A DNA stretch of 64,000 nucleotides from Pseudoalteromonas haloplanktis ATCC 14393 (GCF_000238355.1 NZ_AHCA01000011.1:1-64000), one strand, 5' to 3'; shown: positions 27,725 through 36,616, numbered from the stretch's first letter. Made by a program: numbers and translations. The notes: a model not told the origin generated them from the letters alone.

Positions 27725-28653
27725 CGGCATTGTATTTCAAGCGGTTTACCTGTTCTTAAACTGCTGATCTGCCAAGTTACAGTTGCATCTTGTTGCGCCA
27801 ACGTAACCTTAGCAATATCACTGACCATATAGTCACCAGGCACATTAAGCCTCGTTAAGTTGTTTGATAAGCGTTGCTGACAATACGGACCTGTGTCACC
27901 GTGGATCACTAAAACAGGCTTTTTTACCGTGCTTGCAAACTCTCTTAATGCATCTCGGTAAACTTTAAAACCATCGCACGCTTGCTGTACCTTTGCGCTA
28001 CATTGCGGTTGCTCAGTTTGATGTGTATAAATATCAGCTTGAAAAGCAATAATATAGCCTTTCGCTGTTGGGGTTGCTTGCGCCAGCCATTGAAGATTAT
28101 TAGCATCTCTTGCATCGGCTTGTTGATAAGCAAGTTGCTTATCACTTTTCAGTATCTGCCTACGGCCATTATGTGTGCCAGCAATATGTAGCGTCATAAA
28201 CTCTACATCAGCAAACTGCCAACGGGCATTTTCAACCATGTTTGCTTGGTGGTTAAATTTCTCCAGTTGCTGGGCTTTTTTAAAGTAGGCACTGTCATAC
28301 ATCAACCCCTTTAAGTAGGCCAAACGCGCTAATTCATCATAGCGCGGCGATAAATTATCACGGTCGCAGTCTGTCCATTCATTATCACCGGGAGTATAAA
28401 TGAATGGTTGAGCTGTTAACATGCTCAGCAACTGTTTGTTTTTTGTTAGTCGCTCATCAGTACAAGGTTCTGAACCCGATTTCATATCACCTACATGCAG
28501 TAAAAAAGCATGCTCCGTAGTATTTATTTTACGACCTAGAACGCCCTCTGGCGCTAAATTGAGCTCATCTATTGGCGTATATGGCATATCCCCCATTACC
28601 AAAAATGTATTGCTAGACAACGCCCAAGTTAACCCTATTAAACTCAACATCAT
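27721..28653 (-). CDS. Exported metallophosphoesterase
   Basis: A protein of about 310 residues with an N-terminal signal or anchor segment and calcineurin-like metal motifs: GDMPY (near residue 21), LLHVGDMKSG, TPGDNEWTDC and a late HGDTGPY. These Asp/His/Asn positions bind two metals in the family; the substrate cannot be read. The longest frame starts at a TTG (28704), but a G-rich Shine-Dalgarno run just before the ATGs at 28653/28650 favours those. Its stop codon interlocks with that of barA, the two being convergent. Confidence 0.75.
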   Translation of the reverse strand: MMLSLIGLTWALSSNTFLVMGDMPYTPIDELNLAPEGVLGRKINTTEHAFLLHVGDMKSGSEPCTDERLTKNKQLLSMLTAQPFIYTPGDNEWTDCDRDNLSPRYDELARLAYLKGLMYDSAYFKKAQQLEKFNHQANMVENARWQFADVEFMTLHIAGTHNGRRQILKSDKQLAYQQADARDANNLQWLAQATPTAKGYIIAFQADIYTHQTEQPQCSAKVQQACDGFKVYRDALREFASTVKKPVLVIHGDTGPYCQQRLSNNLTRLNVPGDYMVSDIAKVTLAQQDATVTWQISSLRTGKPLEIQCR

Positions 28654-28785
28654 CACCCCCCAAATTACCAATAAAACAACAAGCTTACATTCGCATAGTA
28701 ACAAATAAATGAATACTTAAAAAAACGGCTTTTTTTAGGCAAGCTTGCTAAAATGGCAACATAGTTACAGCAGAATTAATCAGCC

Positions 28786-29253
28786 ATGTCATTTACGACC
28801 ACTTATACATTAGATAAACCTTACTTTTATGAATGCTTTGATGAGTCGCTACCTTATAGCGCTCAAGCAAAACCTAAATATATTTTTTTAGTCTTACTTG
28901 TGAGCCTAGGACTCACTGCTATTTATGCCTTGGAGCAACACTACCTAGGCAACTTTTTAATTATGGCAGCAGTACTTGAATGTGTGGCATTTTATTATCG
29001 CAGGCCTTGGTGGGTCACGCGCCAAATGCTCAGCCGTGCATCGGGATCAGAAGCTACTTTAACAATTGATGATGCAGGCTTTAAAAGTGTAAATCCGCAT
29101 AAAAGCTATCAGCTAGCGTGGCAAGATATTGACGAGGTAATTTATACCTCACGCGGTATTATTTTAAAAAGCCGTCGCGGTATGCAGTACATTTCAAACA
29201 GTGTACTTAATGATGAGGTTATTGAATTCATAAAAAAAAGAGCCACTAAATAG
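28786..29253 (+). CDS. YcxB-like membrane protein
   Basis: A 155-residue protein with two transmembrane helices (about 33-50 and 55-70), then a C-terminal beta-rich domain of the YcxB type: ATLTIDDAGFKSVNPHKSYQLAWQDIDEVIYTSRGIILKSRRG. The family has no established function. It stands alone between divergent and convergent genes. Its TAG stop lies inside the stem of the terminator it shares with csrA. Confidence 0.7.
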   Translation: MSFTTTYTLDKPYFYECFDESLPYSAQAKPKYIFLVLLVSLGLTAIYALEQHYLGNFLIMAAVLECVAFYYRRPWWVTRQMLSRASGSEATLTIDDAGFKSVNPHKSYQLAWQDIDEVIYTSRGIILKSRRGMQYISNSVLNDEVIEFIKKRATK

Positions 29254-29263
29254 TGGCTCTTTT
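29236..29263. terminator. Bidirectional terminator between YcxB-like gene and csrA
   Basis: AAAAGAGCCACTA (29236-29248) and TAGTGGCTCTTTT (29251-29263) form a perfect 13-bp stem with loop AA, with A- and T-runs on the two sides. The stop codon of the plus-strand gene (29251-29253) forms part of the stem. It can terminate transcripts from both directions. Confidence 0.85.
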
Positions 29264-29288
29264 ATATCAATTGAATTGATTAAGTTAA

Positions 29289-29480
29289 TTAAGCATTGCC
29301 CGGGTTCGGGTTAGACTTTTCAGCTTGAATACGCATGTAAATTTCTTCACGGTGCACTGAAACGTCTTTAGGTGCATTAACACCAATACGTACTTGATTT
29401 CCTTTAACACCTAGCACAGTGACAGTTACTTCATCACCAATCATTAGGGTTTCACCGACTCGACGAGTTAGTATTAGCAT
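29289..29480 (-). CDS. csrA: Carbon storage regulator CsrA
   Basis: A 63-residue RNA-binding dimer that controls translation and stability of mRNAs with GGA-containing hairpins. The sequence MLILTRRVGETLMIGDEVTVTV, VRIGVNAPKDVSVHREEIY is standard, including the RNA-contacting Leu4 and Arg44-equivalent. The frame runs to 29501, but GGAG seven bases before the ATG at 29480 sets the start. Upstream in its direction lies alaS, as in E. coli, but separated by about 545 bases without a gene. It works opposite to barA. Confidence 0.97.
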   Translation of the reverse strand: MLILTRRVGETLMIGDEVTVTVLGVKGNQVRIGVNAPKDVSVHREEIYMRIQAEKSNPNPGNA

Positions 29481-29963
29481 TCTCTTGCTCCCGTATTCCA
29501 ATAAATTAAAAGATTCCGCGTTTGTATCTTAAAGAAAATAAAGCGTAAAAGTAAGTAAAAACTCTAAATCGATTCATTTTCTGTTAAAAAAACTGTTTGT
29601 AATGCGCCTATTGCCAAGTTTAAGTCTATTTCATCTATTCAAACTCATATTTTAATATTAGATATTAACTTAGTAAGTAAATAGGTTGACCTATGAACAC
29701 ACACTTAATGCACTAGGGTGTGATCCCGTACTCACTGCTAGATAAAGTTTTAGCAACTAAGTAACCACCAGAAATCTCTTTACACTTAATATAATGGTGA
29801 TTATTGCTCAATACTTCAAGTCGCTACTAAGAATCTTTATCCGTACTACATAGCATAGTCTATTTTCAAAGTTATGATTAATCATAACTATTTTGACGCT
29901 CTGGGCAGCAAAAAGTTTCAAATTTAAAGGAAAGGTAATAAAAAGCCGAGAATGTGGGGAGCA
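29481..29963. other. Gene-free region between csrA and alaS
   Basis: About 480 bases with no convincing reading frame on either strand. It should contain the csrA promoter. One perfect 18-bp palindrome, GTTATGATTAATCATAAC (29871-29888), stands out as a possible operator. In Vibrio and some relatives an aspartokinase gene (lysC) lies here; no trace of such a protein is visible. Confidence 0.5.
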
Positions 29964-30001
29964 AGCACCAGAGAAAACTCAATTGAGTCTTCTCTGGTGC
30001 T
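29964..30001 (-). terminator. Long near-perfect hairpin after alaS
   Basis: AGCACCAGAGAA (29964-29975) pairs with TTCTCTGGTGCT (29990-30001), and inside it ACTCAA pairs with TTGAGT, with one A/C mismatch between. The whole 38-nt element is almost a perfect palindrome. A short T-run follows about 15 bases further on the minus strand. Probably the alaS terminator; a processing site is the alternative. Confidence 0.55.
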
Positions 30002-30025
30002 CCAGCAAAAGCACGATATGCGCTT

Positions 30026-32626
30026 TTAGGTACGTTCGGTTAACCAAGCCGCTACACTATCCAGTGCTGAGCTTAAATTTTGCGGTTGCGAACCACCAGC
30101 TTGAGCCATATCAGGACGACCGCCGCCTTTACCACCTACTTGCGAGGCCATGTGATTAACAAGCTCACCGGCTTTTACTTTGCCAGTTAAGTCTTTAGTT
30201 ACACCAGCAATTAAGCTTACTTTGTCGCCATCAGCTACACCAAGTGCAATTACACCAGAGCCAATTTTGTTTTTCAGATCATCAACCATACCGCGTAACG
30301 CTTTTGATTCAGTCCCTTCAACGTTCGCAACCAATAGTTTAACACCATTAATTTCAACCACTGAATCTAACAGTGACGCACCCGCAGCGCTTGCTAGTTT
30401 ATCGTTAAGCTGAGCAATTTGTTTCTCAAGGCCTTTTGACTTTTCAAGCAAAGCCGTTACTTTTTCAAGTACCGACGCGCTGTCACCTTTAACCAATGCC
30501 GCAACATCATTTAAGTGTTGTTCTTGCTCGCTAACGTAGGCAATCGCATCGGCACCCGTTACGGCTTCAATACGGCGCACACCAGCTGCAATACCGCTCT
30601 CTGATACGATTTTAAATAAACCAATATCACCAGCACGGTTTACGTGAGTACCACCACATAACTCGATAGAGTAATCACCAATAGTGACTACGCGCACTTC
30701 GTCATCATACTTCTCACCAAATAACGCCATAGCGCCTTTTTCTTTGGCTTCATCGATTGCCATCAATTCAGTGTTAAGAGCAAAGTTACGACGAATTTCA
30801 TTATTAACAACGCGCTCAATCTCACGCAGCTCGGCTTTTGTCACAGCTTCAAAGTGTGAAAAGTCAAAACGTAAACGCTCTGGATCAACCAATGAACCTT
30901 TTTGCGATACGTGCTCACCTAATAACTGACGCAATGCTTCGTGGAGAATATGCGTTGCTGTGTGGTTCTTTTTAACGCGATCGCGGCGCGCATCATCAAT
31001 GGTCGCTTCAACTCTATCATTAACGCCAATACGGCCCATTACAGTACCATGATGAGCGAATGCATTACCGAGTTTGGTCGTATTAGTAACGCTGAACTCA
31101 CCACCGGCTACAGTTAATGTGCCGGTATCGCCAACTTGACCACCCGATTCAGCGTAGAACGGTGTACGGTCAAGTACCACAATACCTTGTTGGCCATCTT
31201 CAAGCACTGATACCGCTTTACCTTCTGCAAACATTTCTATCACTGTGCCGCTGTAATGTGTTGCATCATAGCCTTTAAAGTCTGTGTGTTTCTCAGACTT
31301 TAATTGTTGGTTATAGTCGGCGCCAAACTTACCTGCTTGCTGAGCCGTTTTGCGCTGTACGTCCATGCACTCTTGGAAGCCTTTCTCGTCAATGGTCATA
31401 AAGCGTTCACGAGCAACGTCTGCGGTTAAATCGGCAGGGAAACCATAAGTATCATAAAGTTTAAAGACGAGCTCACCTGGGATAACATCACCGCTTAAGT
31501 TCGTTAAGCTGTCTTCTAAAATAGCTAAACCACGCTCAAGGGTTTTGCCAAACTGTTCTTCTTCGATACGTAGAACTTTTTCGATAATTTCTTGCTGCTT
31601 AGCTAGTTCAGGGTATGCTTGTCCCATTTGCTCAATTAACGCAGCCACTAATTTATAGAAAAACGCGCCCTGTGCGCCAAGCTTGTTACCATGGCGAACC
31701 GCACGGCGAATAATACGACGCAGTACATAACCACGGCCTTCATTTGACGGCATAACGCCATCAGAAATCAAAAATGCACATGAGCGAATATGATCAGCAA
31801 CTACGCGCAGTGATTTATCATCCATATCTTGAGCATTGGTAACGTCTGCCGCGGCTTTAATTAAGCCTTGGAATAAATCGATTTCGTAGTTTGAATGCAC
31901 GCCTTGTAAAATAGCAGCAATACGTTCAAGACCCATACCCGTATCAACAGACTGTTTAGGAAGCGGCTCCATAGTACCGTCGCTTTGACGGTTGTATTGC
32001 ATAAATACTAGATTCCAAATCTCAATGAAACGGTCGCCATCTTCTTCAGGAGAGCCTGGAGGTCCCCCCCAAATTTCTTCACCGTGATCATAAAAAATTT
32101 CAGAGCATGGACCACATGGACCGGTATCACCCATCGACCAAAAGTTATCACTGGTTGCAATACGAATAATGCGATCTTCAGGTAAACCAATTTCGTTAGA
32201 CCAATAGCCAAACGCTTCTTCATCATCGTGATAGATAGTAACCAGCAGTTTTTCTTTAGGTAGCTTAACTACGTCAGTTAAAAACTCCCACGCAAACTTA
32301 ATTGCATCTTGCTTAAAGTAATCACCAAAGCTGAAGTTACCTAACATTTCAAAAAAAGTGTGGTGGCGGGCTGTGTAGCCGACATTTTCTAAATCATTAT
32401 GTTTACCACCGGCACGCACACAACGTTGTGAGCTAGTTGCGCGGTTATAAGGGCGGCTTTCTGCGCCTAAAAATACATCTTTAAATTGCACCATACCGGC
32501 ATTATTAAATAATAACGTCGCATCGTTACCCGGAATAAGCGAGCTTGATGGAACAATTTGGTGTTGTTTAGAGGCAAAAAAGTCTAAAAACTGTTGCCTG
32601 ATCTGTGCGGTAGTCATGTGCTGCAT
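30026..32626 (-). CDS. alaS: Alanyl-tRNA synthetase
   Basis: An 866-residue class II synthetase that charges tRNA-Ala. The catalytic domain starts at IRQQFLDFFASK; the editing domain has HTATHILHEAL and CGGTHVNRAGDIG, which hold the zinc-binding His/Cys. The C-terminal DHHA1 domain ends in GGGRPDMAQAGG. Length is normal. It follows recX by 19 bases. An in-frame ATG three codons later (MTTAQIRQQ) could also be the start. Confidence 0.96.
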   Translation of the reverse strand: MQHMTTAQIRQQFLDFFASKQHQIVPSSSLIPGNDATLLFNNAGMVQFKDVFLGAESRPYNRATSSQRCVRAGGKHNDLENVGYTARHHTFFEMLGNFSFGDYFKQDAIKFAWEFLTDVVKLPKEKLLVTIYHDDEEAFGYWSNEIGLPEDRIIRIATSDNFWSMGDTGPCGPCSEIFYDHGEEIWGGPPGSPEEDGDRFIEIWNLVFMQYNRQSDGTMEPLPKQSVDTGMGLERIAAILQGVHSNYEIDLFQGLIKAAADVTNAQDMDDKSLRVVADHIRSCAFLISDGVMPSNEGRGYVLRRIIRRAVRHGNKLGAQGAFFYKLVAALIEQMGQAYPELAKQQEIIEKVLRIEEEQFGKTLERGLAILEDSLTNLSGDVIPGELVFKLYDTYGFPADLTADVARERFMTIDEKGFQECMDVQRKTAQQAGKFGADYNQQLKSEKHTDFKGYDATHYSGTVIEMFAEGKAVSVLEDGQQGIVVLDRTPFYAESGGQVGDTGTLTVAGGEFSVTNTTKLGNAFAHHGTVMGRIGVNDRVEATIDDARRDRVKKNHTATHILHEALRQLLGEHVSQKGSLVDPERLRFDFSHFEAVTKAELREIERVVNNEIRRNFALNTELMAIDEAKEKGAMALFGEKYDDEVRVVTIGDYSIELCGGTHVNRAGDIGLFKIVSESGIAAGVRRIEAVTGADAIAYVSEQEQHLNDVAALVKGDSASVLEKVTALLEKSKGLEKQIAQLNDKLASAAGASLLDSVVEINGVKLLVANVEGTESKALRGMVDDLKNKIGSGVIALGVADGDKVSLIAGVTKDLTGKVKAGELVNHMASQVGGKGGGRPDMAQAGGSQPQNLSSALDSVAAWLTERT

Positions 32627-32645
32627 TTGAAAGTCTCACCCATTT

Positions 32646-33110
32646 TTACTGTGCTTGCATTGCAAAATCAATTTGTTCGTAACTGAACCCTCGATACATT
32701 AAGTAGCGCACGCGCTTAGCTTTTTCTTTGTGATCGAAGTCGTCCTGTGAATTTGAATATTTCTTTAAATACGCATCCTGCGCTAACTCAAACCAATCGA
32801 TTTCGAATGATTCTATAACACTCTCTAGTAGTGTTCGGTCAATCCTTTTGCCCATGGCTTCACTTTGTATACGCTTTAAGCCATGCTTTTTAGCAATATG
32901 GCGACGCACAAACCCTTCAACATACCGTTGTTCATTAATAAAATTGTGTTCTTCACACCAATCTAATAAGGCTTCGATAAATTCAGGCGTCGCCTCTTTT
33001 TGCTGTAACTTTTGAGTTAACTCACGGCGCGAATATTCTTGGCGACCAAGTAACCAAAGTACGTAATTCTTTAATTTTTTTTGTAGCGCTTCATCCATTT
33101 CACCAGCCAT
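32646..33110 (-). CDS. recX: RecA regulator RecX
   Basis: A 154-residue helical protein that limits RecA filament growth. The three-helix repeats are visible: LWLLGRQEYSRRELTQKL, FIEALLDWCEEHNFINEQRYVEGFVRRHI and KAKRVRYLMYRGFSYEQIDFAM. It normally follows recA; here it overlaps by one base (TAATG) with an unrelated membrane-protein gene, and recA is not in the window. alaS follows, keeping half of the recA-recX-alaS arrangement. Confidence 0.9.
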   Translation of the reverse strand: MAGEMDEALQKKLKNYVLWLLGRQEYSRRELTQKLQQKEATPEFIEALLDWCEEHNFINEQRYVEGFVRRHIAKKHGLKRIQSEAMGKRIDRTLLESVIESFEIDWFELAQDAYLKKYSNSQDDFDHKEKAKRVRYLMYRGFSYEQIDFAMQAQ

Positions 33111-33898
33111 TATGCGTCAAAGCGACCGCTGTCGTCATTCTGCTGCGGTGCTATAGGCTTGGCATCAGCGGGCGGTACAATCGGCATAAAAATAGCTTGA
33201 TAAGAAACAAAAAAGCTAATGTAGCAAATTGGCATTAAAACCAACAGAGGTAAGAACGATAAGAACATTGAAACCATCATCAAACCTGCTGCAATCGCGC
33301 CATATACACTCAGTGGTGCCATATTATGATAAAACACCATAAGTGAGCTTTTAAGTACCTCAAAAATTCGTCGTTGTTGATTAAAATAAACCAGCGGCAC
33401 TGCATACGAAAAAGCAGTTAAATACACCGATAAGGCAATTAAAAACAACGCCACATTTGCCATGGAAATACTATCTATCACTTGCTGTAGAGCAATATTC
33501 GGGTCAACATTTGGATTACTCATAATTTCAATGGCTTCGGAAAATAAGCCACCTGCCAATAACGCCATCAACACACCCGCAGCCATTTGATAGAGCGCTA
33601 AGCGAAGTAATCCCATACGATTACCTTTGTTAGTAAACGGCTTTAGGATATCGGCGAGCATTATTTTTCCACCTTGCTGCTTGGTGATCACCGCTTGATA
33701 AAAACCGGCGGTTAAAAAGGGGGTAGCTAATGCAGCAATAATTTGTAAAAAAGGTAGAAATAACGATAACAGACCAATAATACCGATAAATAAATGCATA
33801 AAAATAAAGGTAAAAGGCTGAGTTTTAAAAATAAGCCAGCCTGCTTTAAACCATTTCAACCCAGCATCGGCTTTAAATACTCGTAATTCAATTGACAT
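33110..33898 (-). CDS. BPSS1780-type membrane protein
   Basis: A 262-residue integral membrane protein with about five or six helices and the N-terminal pattern GLKWFKAGWLIFKTQPFTFIFMHL that marks the BPSS1780 family, whose function is unknown. The C-terminus is short, Pro/Asp-rich and probably cytoplasmic. AAGAG precedes the ATG. The stop overlaps the recX start, so recX translation may be coupled to it. Confidence 0.8.
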   Translation of the reverse strand: MSIELRVFKADAGLKWFKAGWLIFKTQPFTFIFMHLFIGIIGLLSLFLPFLQIIAALATPFLTAGFYQAVITKQQGGKIMLADILKPFTNKGNRMGLLRLALYQMAAGVLMALLAGGLFSEAIEIMSNPNVDPNIALQQVIDSISMANVALFLIALSVYLTAFSYAVPLVYFNQQRRIFEVLKSSLMVFYHNMAPLSVYGAIAAGLMMVSMFLSFLPLLVLMPICYISFFVSYQAIFMPIVPPADAKPIAPQQNDDSGRFDA

Positions 33899-33920
33899 AC
33901 TTGCTCTTAAATTAACAACA

Positions 33921-33945
33921 AAACACGCCGAGTATAACTCGGCGT
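33921..33945 (-). terminator. Terminator of ribA
   Basis: ACGCCGAGT (33925-33933) and ACTCGGCGT (33937-33945) form a perfect 9-bp stem with a 3-nt loop, followed on the minus strand by GTTTTG. It separates ribA from the BPSS1780-type gene. Confidence 0.75.
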
Positions 33946-33976
33946 TGGATCGGATAACATAGACGACAGCGTAAAA

Positions 33977-34600
33977 TTAAGGTTTTTTAATCTTCTTTAT
34001 GTCTAACATATGCGCGCCGTGCTTAATTTTTGTTTCTAGGTAGGACTGGTTGCCCGCCACACCCGCTTTGATATGTGCATGGGTGCCGATAACAGAATCA
34101 ACCGCAATGCCGCCATCTTTTAACGCATTAAGCTTTTTAGGGTTATTCGTCATTAATTTAACGTGCTTTAATCCCAGCGCTTCTAACATCAGTACTGCGT
34201 CTGAAAAATCACGTAAATCATCAGCAAAACCTAAATGGTTATTCGCTTCATAAGTATTCATACCTTGTGATTGCAATACATAGGCATCAATTTTATTGTA
34301 TAAACCTATTCCTCGCCCTTCTTGGCGTAAATAAAGCAAAATACCGCCTTGTTCGTGCATCATTTCAATACACTCATTAAGCTGCTCACCACAATCACAA
34401 CGAGATGAATGAAATACATCGCCGGTTAAACACTCTGAATGCATACGAATAAGTGGTACAGACTGCTCGCTATCAGCACGATTAAATACCAAAGCAACAT
34501 GCTCTTGGCCATCTTTCAAATCGCGAAATGACACGATTTCTGCGGGAATATCACTGTTTTTGCCAACATTTAGCTGGACTCTAGCTCTTACTTGCGCCAC
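33977..34600 (-). CDS. ribA: GTP cyclohydrolase II
   Basis: A 207-residue enzyme for the first step of riboflavin synthesis from GTP. The zinc ligands are in SECLTGDVFHSSRCDCGEQL; GGILLYLRQEGRGIGLYNKI is the catalytic GTP-binding segment, and LMTNNPKK follows. It is the stand-alone RibA form, not fused to RibB. The start appears to be GTG at 34600. No FMN riboswitch is visible upstream; instead there is a 15-bp palindrome. Confidence 0.93.
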   Translation of the reverse strand: MAQVRARVQLNVGKNSDIPAEIVSFRDLKDGQEHVALVFNRADSEQSVPLIRMHSECLTGDVFHSSRCDCGEQLNECIEMMHEQGGILLYLRQEGRGIGLYNKIDAYVLQSQGMNTYEANNHLGFADDLRDFSDAVLMLEALGLKHVKLMTNNPKKLNALKDGGIAVDSVIGTHAHIKAGVAGNQSYLETKIKHGAHMLDIKKIKKP

Positions 34601-34903
34601 GACAAATCCAAAATTATAAAGTAATGCGATACTGAAAATGTGATAATATCACAAAGACAAACTGCATTAAAAATAATACAACACCGCAATGAGTAGTAAC
34701 TATATTGAGGCAGTTACTTGCAATTCAAGCATTATAACTCAGTTTAGCGTCGTGCTGAATCCACTGTAAGTGTTTTATAGTGTATTTCCTTTTTCAGAAT
34801 GAAATTTAACTTTGCTTCCCTTAGTCGTAATGATCAATTAGGATGAATTGTTCGTAATAACACCTATACCTTGATTTAAGTAACCAACGTTTGAGGAGTT
34901 TTG
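34601..34903. other. 303-bp divergent region, ribA-yghU-like gene
   Basis: No gene seen. It contains the 15-bp palindrome TGTGATAATATCACA (34639-34653), 39 bases upstream of ribA, and a 7-bp inverted repeat AGTAACT/AGTTACT (34695-34718). The first resembles a CRP-type half-site pair with a five-base spacer instead of six. Confidence 0.5.
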
Positions 34904-35743
34904 ATGAGTAACAACGAAAACTATACCCCACCAGCCGTGTGGCAATGGGATGCAGAAAATGGCGGTGAATGGGCCAAGACCAATCGACCCATTGCCGGCG
35001 CAACTCACCCTCAAGACCTGCCAGTTGGCGAACATGCTTTACAACTATACTCTTTAGCAACCCCGAACGGTCAAAAAGTCACTATCATGCTTGAAGAGCT
35101 ATTAGAGTTAGGCATCTCTGCAGCTGAGTATGATGCATTTTTAATTAAAATTGCTGATGGCGATCAATTTGGCTCAGGTTTTGTGAGTGTTAACCCTAAT
35201 TCGAAAATTCCAGCGTTAATGGATCACAGTACCAATCCTGTAACTCGAGTATTTGAATCTGGCGCTATTTTACAATACTTAGCTGAAAAGTTTGAGGTAC
35301 TCGTACCAAGCGATCACACCAGTAAAACAGAGTGCCGTAACTGGCTGTTCTGGCAAATGGGCTCTGCACCTTATTTAGGTGGAGGCTTTGGTCATTTTTA
35401 CGCTTATGCCCCCTTTAAAATGCAATACCCTATCGATCGTTTTACCATGGAAGTTAAACGGCAGCTAGACGTGTTAAATCGTCACTTAAGCGACCATGAT
35501 TATATGGCAGGCAGTGAGTATTCAATTGCCGATATCGCTATTTGGCCTTGGTATGGCTCATTGGTTTTAGGCAACCTGTATGATGCAGCAGAGTTTTTAG
35601 ATGTCGAGTCGTACACTCACGTATTACGCTGGGCAAAACAGATTGAACGCCGCCCTGCGGTAAAACGTGGTCGTCGCGTAAACCGTGTCTGGGGCCCTGA
35701 AGAAGAGCAACTCGCTGAACGCCATAGTAAAAACGATTTTTAA
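34904..35743 (+). CDS. yghU: YghU-type glutathione transferase / disulfide oxidoreductase
   Basis: A 279-residue protein of the glutathione S-transferase superfamily. The long N-terminal extension (YTPPAVWQWDAENGGEWAKTNRPIAGAT) and the thioredoxin-like fold start LQLYSLATPNGQKVTIMLEEL identify the YghU/YfcG branch, which has disulfide-bond reductase activity rather than classical transferase activity. NPNSKIPALMDH and FESGAILQYLAEKF bind glutathione. GAGGAG five bases before the ATG at 34904 fixes the start. It is monocistronic, followed by a hairpin. Confidence 0.88.
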   Translation: MSNNENYTPPAVWQWDAENGGEWAKTNRPIAGATHPQDLPVGEHALQLYSLATPNGQKVTIMLEELLELGISAAEYDAFLIKIADGDQFGSGFVSVNPNSKIPALMDHSTNPVTRVFESGAILQYLAEKFEVLVPSDHTSKTECRNWLFWQMGSAPYLGGGFGHFYAYAPFKMQYPIDRFTMEVKRQLDVLNRHLSDHDYMAGSEYSIADIAIWPWYGSLVLGNLYDAAEFLDVESYTHVLRWAKQIERRPAVKRGRRVNRVWGPEEEQLAERHSKNDF

Positions 35744-35760
35744 ACACTAACTAAAATTAA

Positions 35761-35810
35761 CAAAAACGCGGTGAACGAAGGATCACCAAGCATTGTGCCA
35801 CCGCGTTTTG
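35761..35810 (+). terminator. Terminator after the yghU-like gene
   Basis: AAAACGCGGTG (35763-35773) and CACCGCGTTTT (35799-35809) form an 11-bp stem with a 25-nt loop and end in a T-run, 20 bases after the stop. Confidence 0.6.
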
Positions 35811-36008
35811 GTTTATGGTTTTAGTTAACTGTAAATTTAGCGAATTACCTCTCAGCTGTGGTATAAAGCTGTTGCCAAAAATACACCTCAAGACATTTCA
35901 GATAAAATACTCAAACCTGCTCACCTTGCTTATTGTATGTGCTCACTAAGGCAGTGCATTTTCACTCGAACTTAAGTTATCATAATGTTTTATAACAAAG
36001 GACTATCC

Positions 36009-36392
36009 ATGAGAAAGCTCATTATTTTAGCAGCAACTGCCGCTGCATTATCAGGTTGTAGCACGTTAGTACAAATGCGTAATTTTGATGATAACTTAGT
36101 GCCACAAAATGCAAATAGAACACATACGCAAGAAAGTGTTGGGGAAGCAATTTTGCTCGCATGTAAACAACTTACTTGGAAATGCCGCATACAAGAAACA
36201 GGTAAAATATTAGGGGTGTTAGATATTCGTAAACATCAGCTGCGAGTTAATATTGACTATAATGAAGCGCAGTATGATATTGATTATAAAGACTCGATAA
36301 ATCTAGACTATAACGGTGAAAAAATACATCGCCAATACGTAAATTGGGTAACTAACCTAACCCGCCACATCGATTCTGAATTAGCAAATTAA
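36009..36392 (+). CDS. Small hypothetical lipoprotein
   Basis: A 127-residue predicted lipoprotein (lipobox LSGC at about residues 13-16). Mature part: ESVGEAILLACKQLTWKCRIQETG with two Cys, then alternating strands (LDIRKHQLRVNIDYNEAQYDIDYKDSINLDYN) and a final helix with HRQYVNWVTNLTRHI. The family is not recognised by name; a periplasmic alpha/beta fold is likely. AAAGGA six bases before the ATG at 36009 sets the start inside a longer frame. Confidence 0.65.
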   Translation: MRKLIILAATAAALSGCSTLVQMRNFDDNLVPQNANRTHTQESVGEAILLACKQLTWKCRIQETGKILGVLDIRKHQLRVNIDYNEAQYDIDYKDSINLDYNGEKIHRQYVNWVTNLTRHIDSELAN

Positions 36393-36402
36393 TAAAGTTC
36401 TT

Positions 36403-36444
36403 AATAACTAAAAAATGCTCACTGATGACCGTTTTTTAGTTATT
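36403..36444 (+). terminator. AT-rich terminator after the small lipoprotein
   Basis: AATAACTAAAAAA and TTTTTTAGTTATT pair around a 16-nt loop, starting 10 bases after the lipoprotein stop. The stem is AT-rich and so of uncertain strength. Confidence 0.4.
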
Positions 36445-36616
36445 TAACCTCAGCTCAGGTTTTTATCCTTTATAAGCAAAACTCATTAGTCCCATTTAGC
36501 TTACACTCTGTATATATTTGGCTTTTATATTGCAACTGCTACAGTAACTAGCCTATTTCACGTTAAAAATGTGAAGGCTTTTCACAATCAGCGAAATTAT
36601 TACAAAGGAGATGAAT

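Noticed and set aside
30180..30929. Antisense reading frames inside alaS and other long genes
   Set aside because: They lie opposite well-conserved coding sequence, lack ribosome-binding sites and their translations resemble nothing; they are shadows of the real genes.
34601..34903. FMN riboswitch upstream of ribA
   Set aside because: None of the conserved FMN-element blocks can be found; only short palindromes occur.
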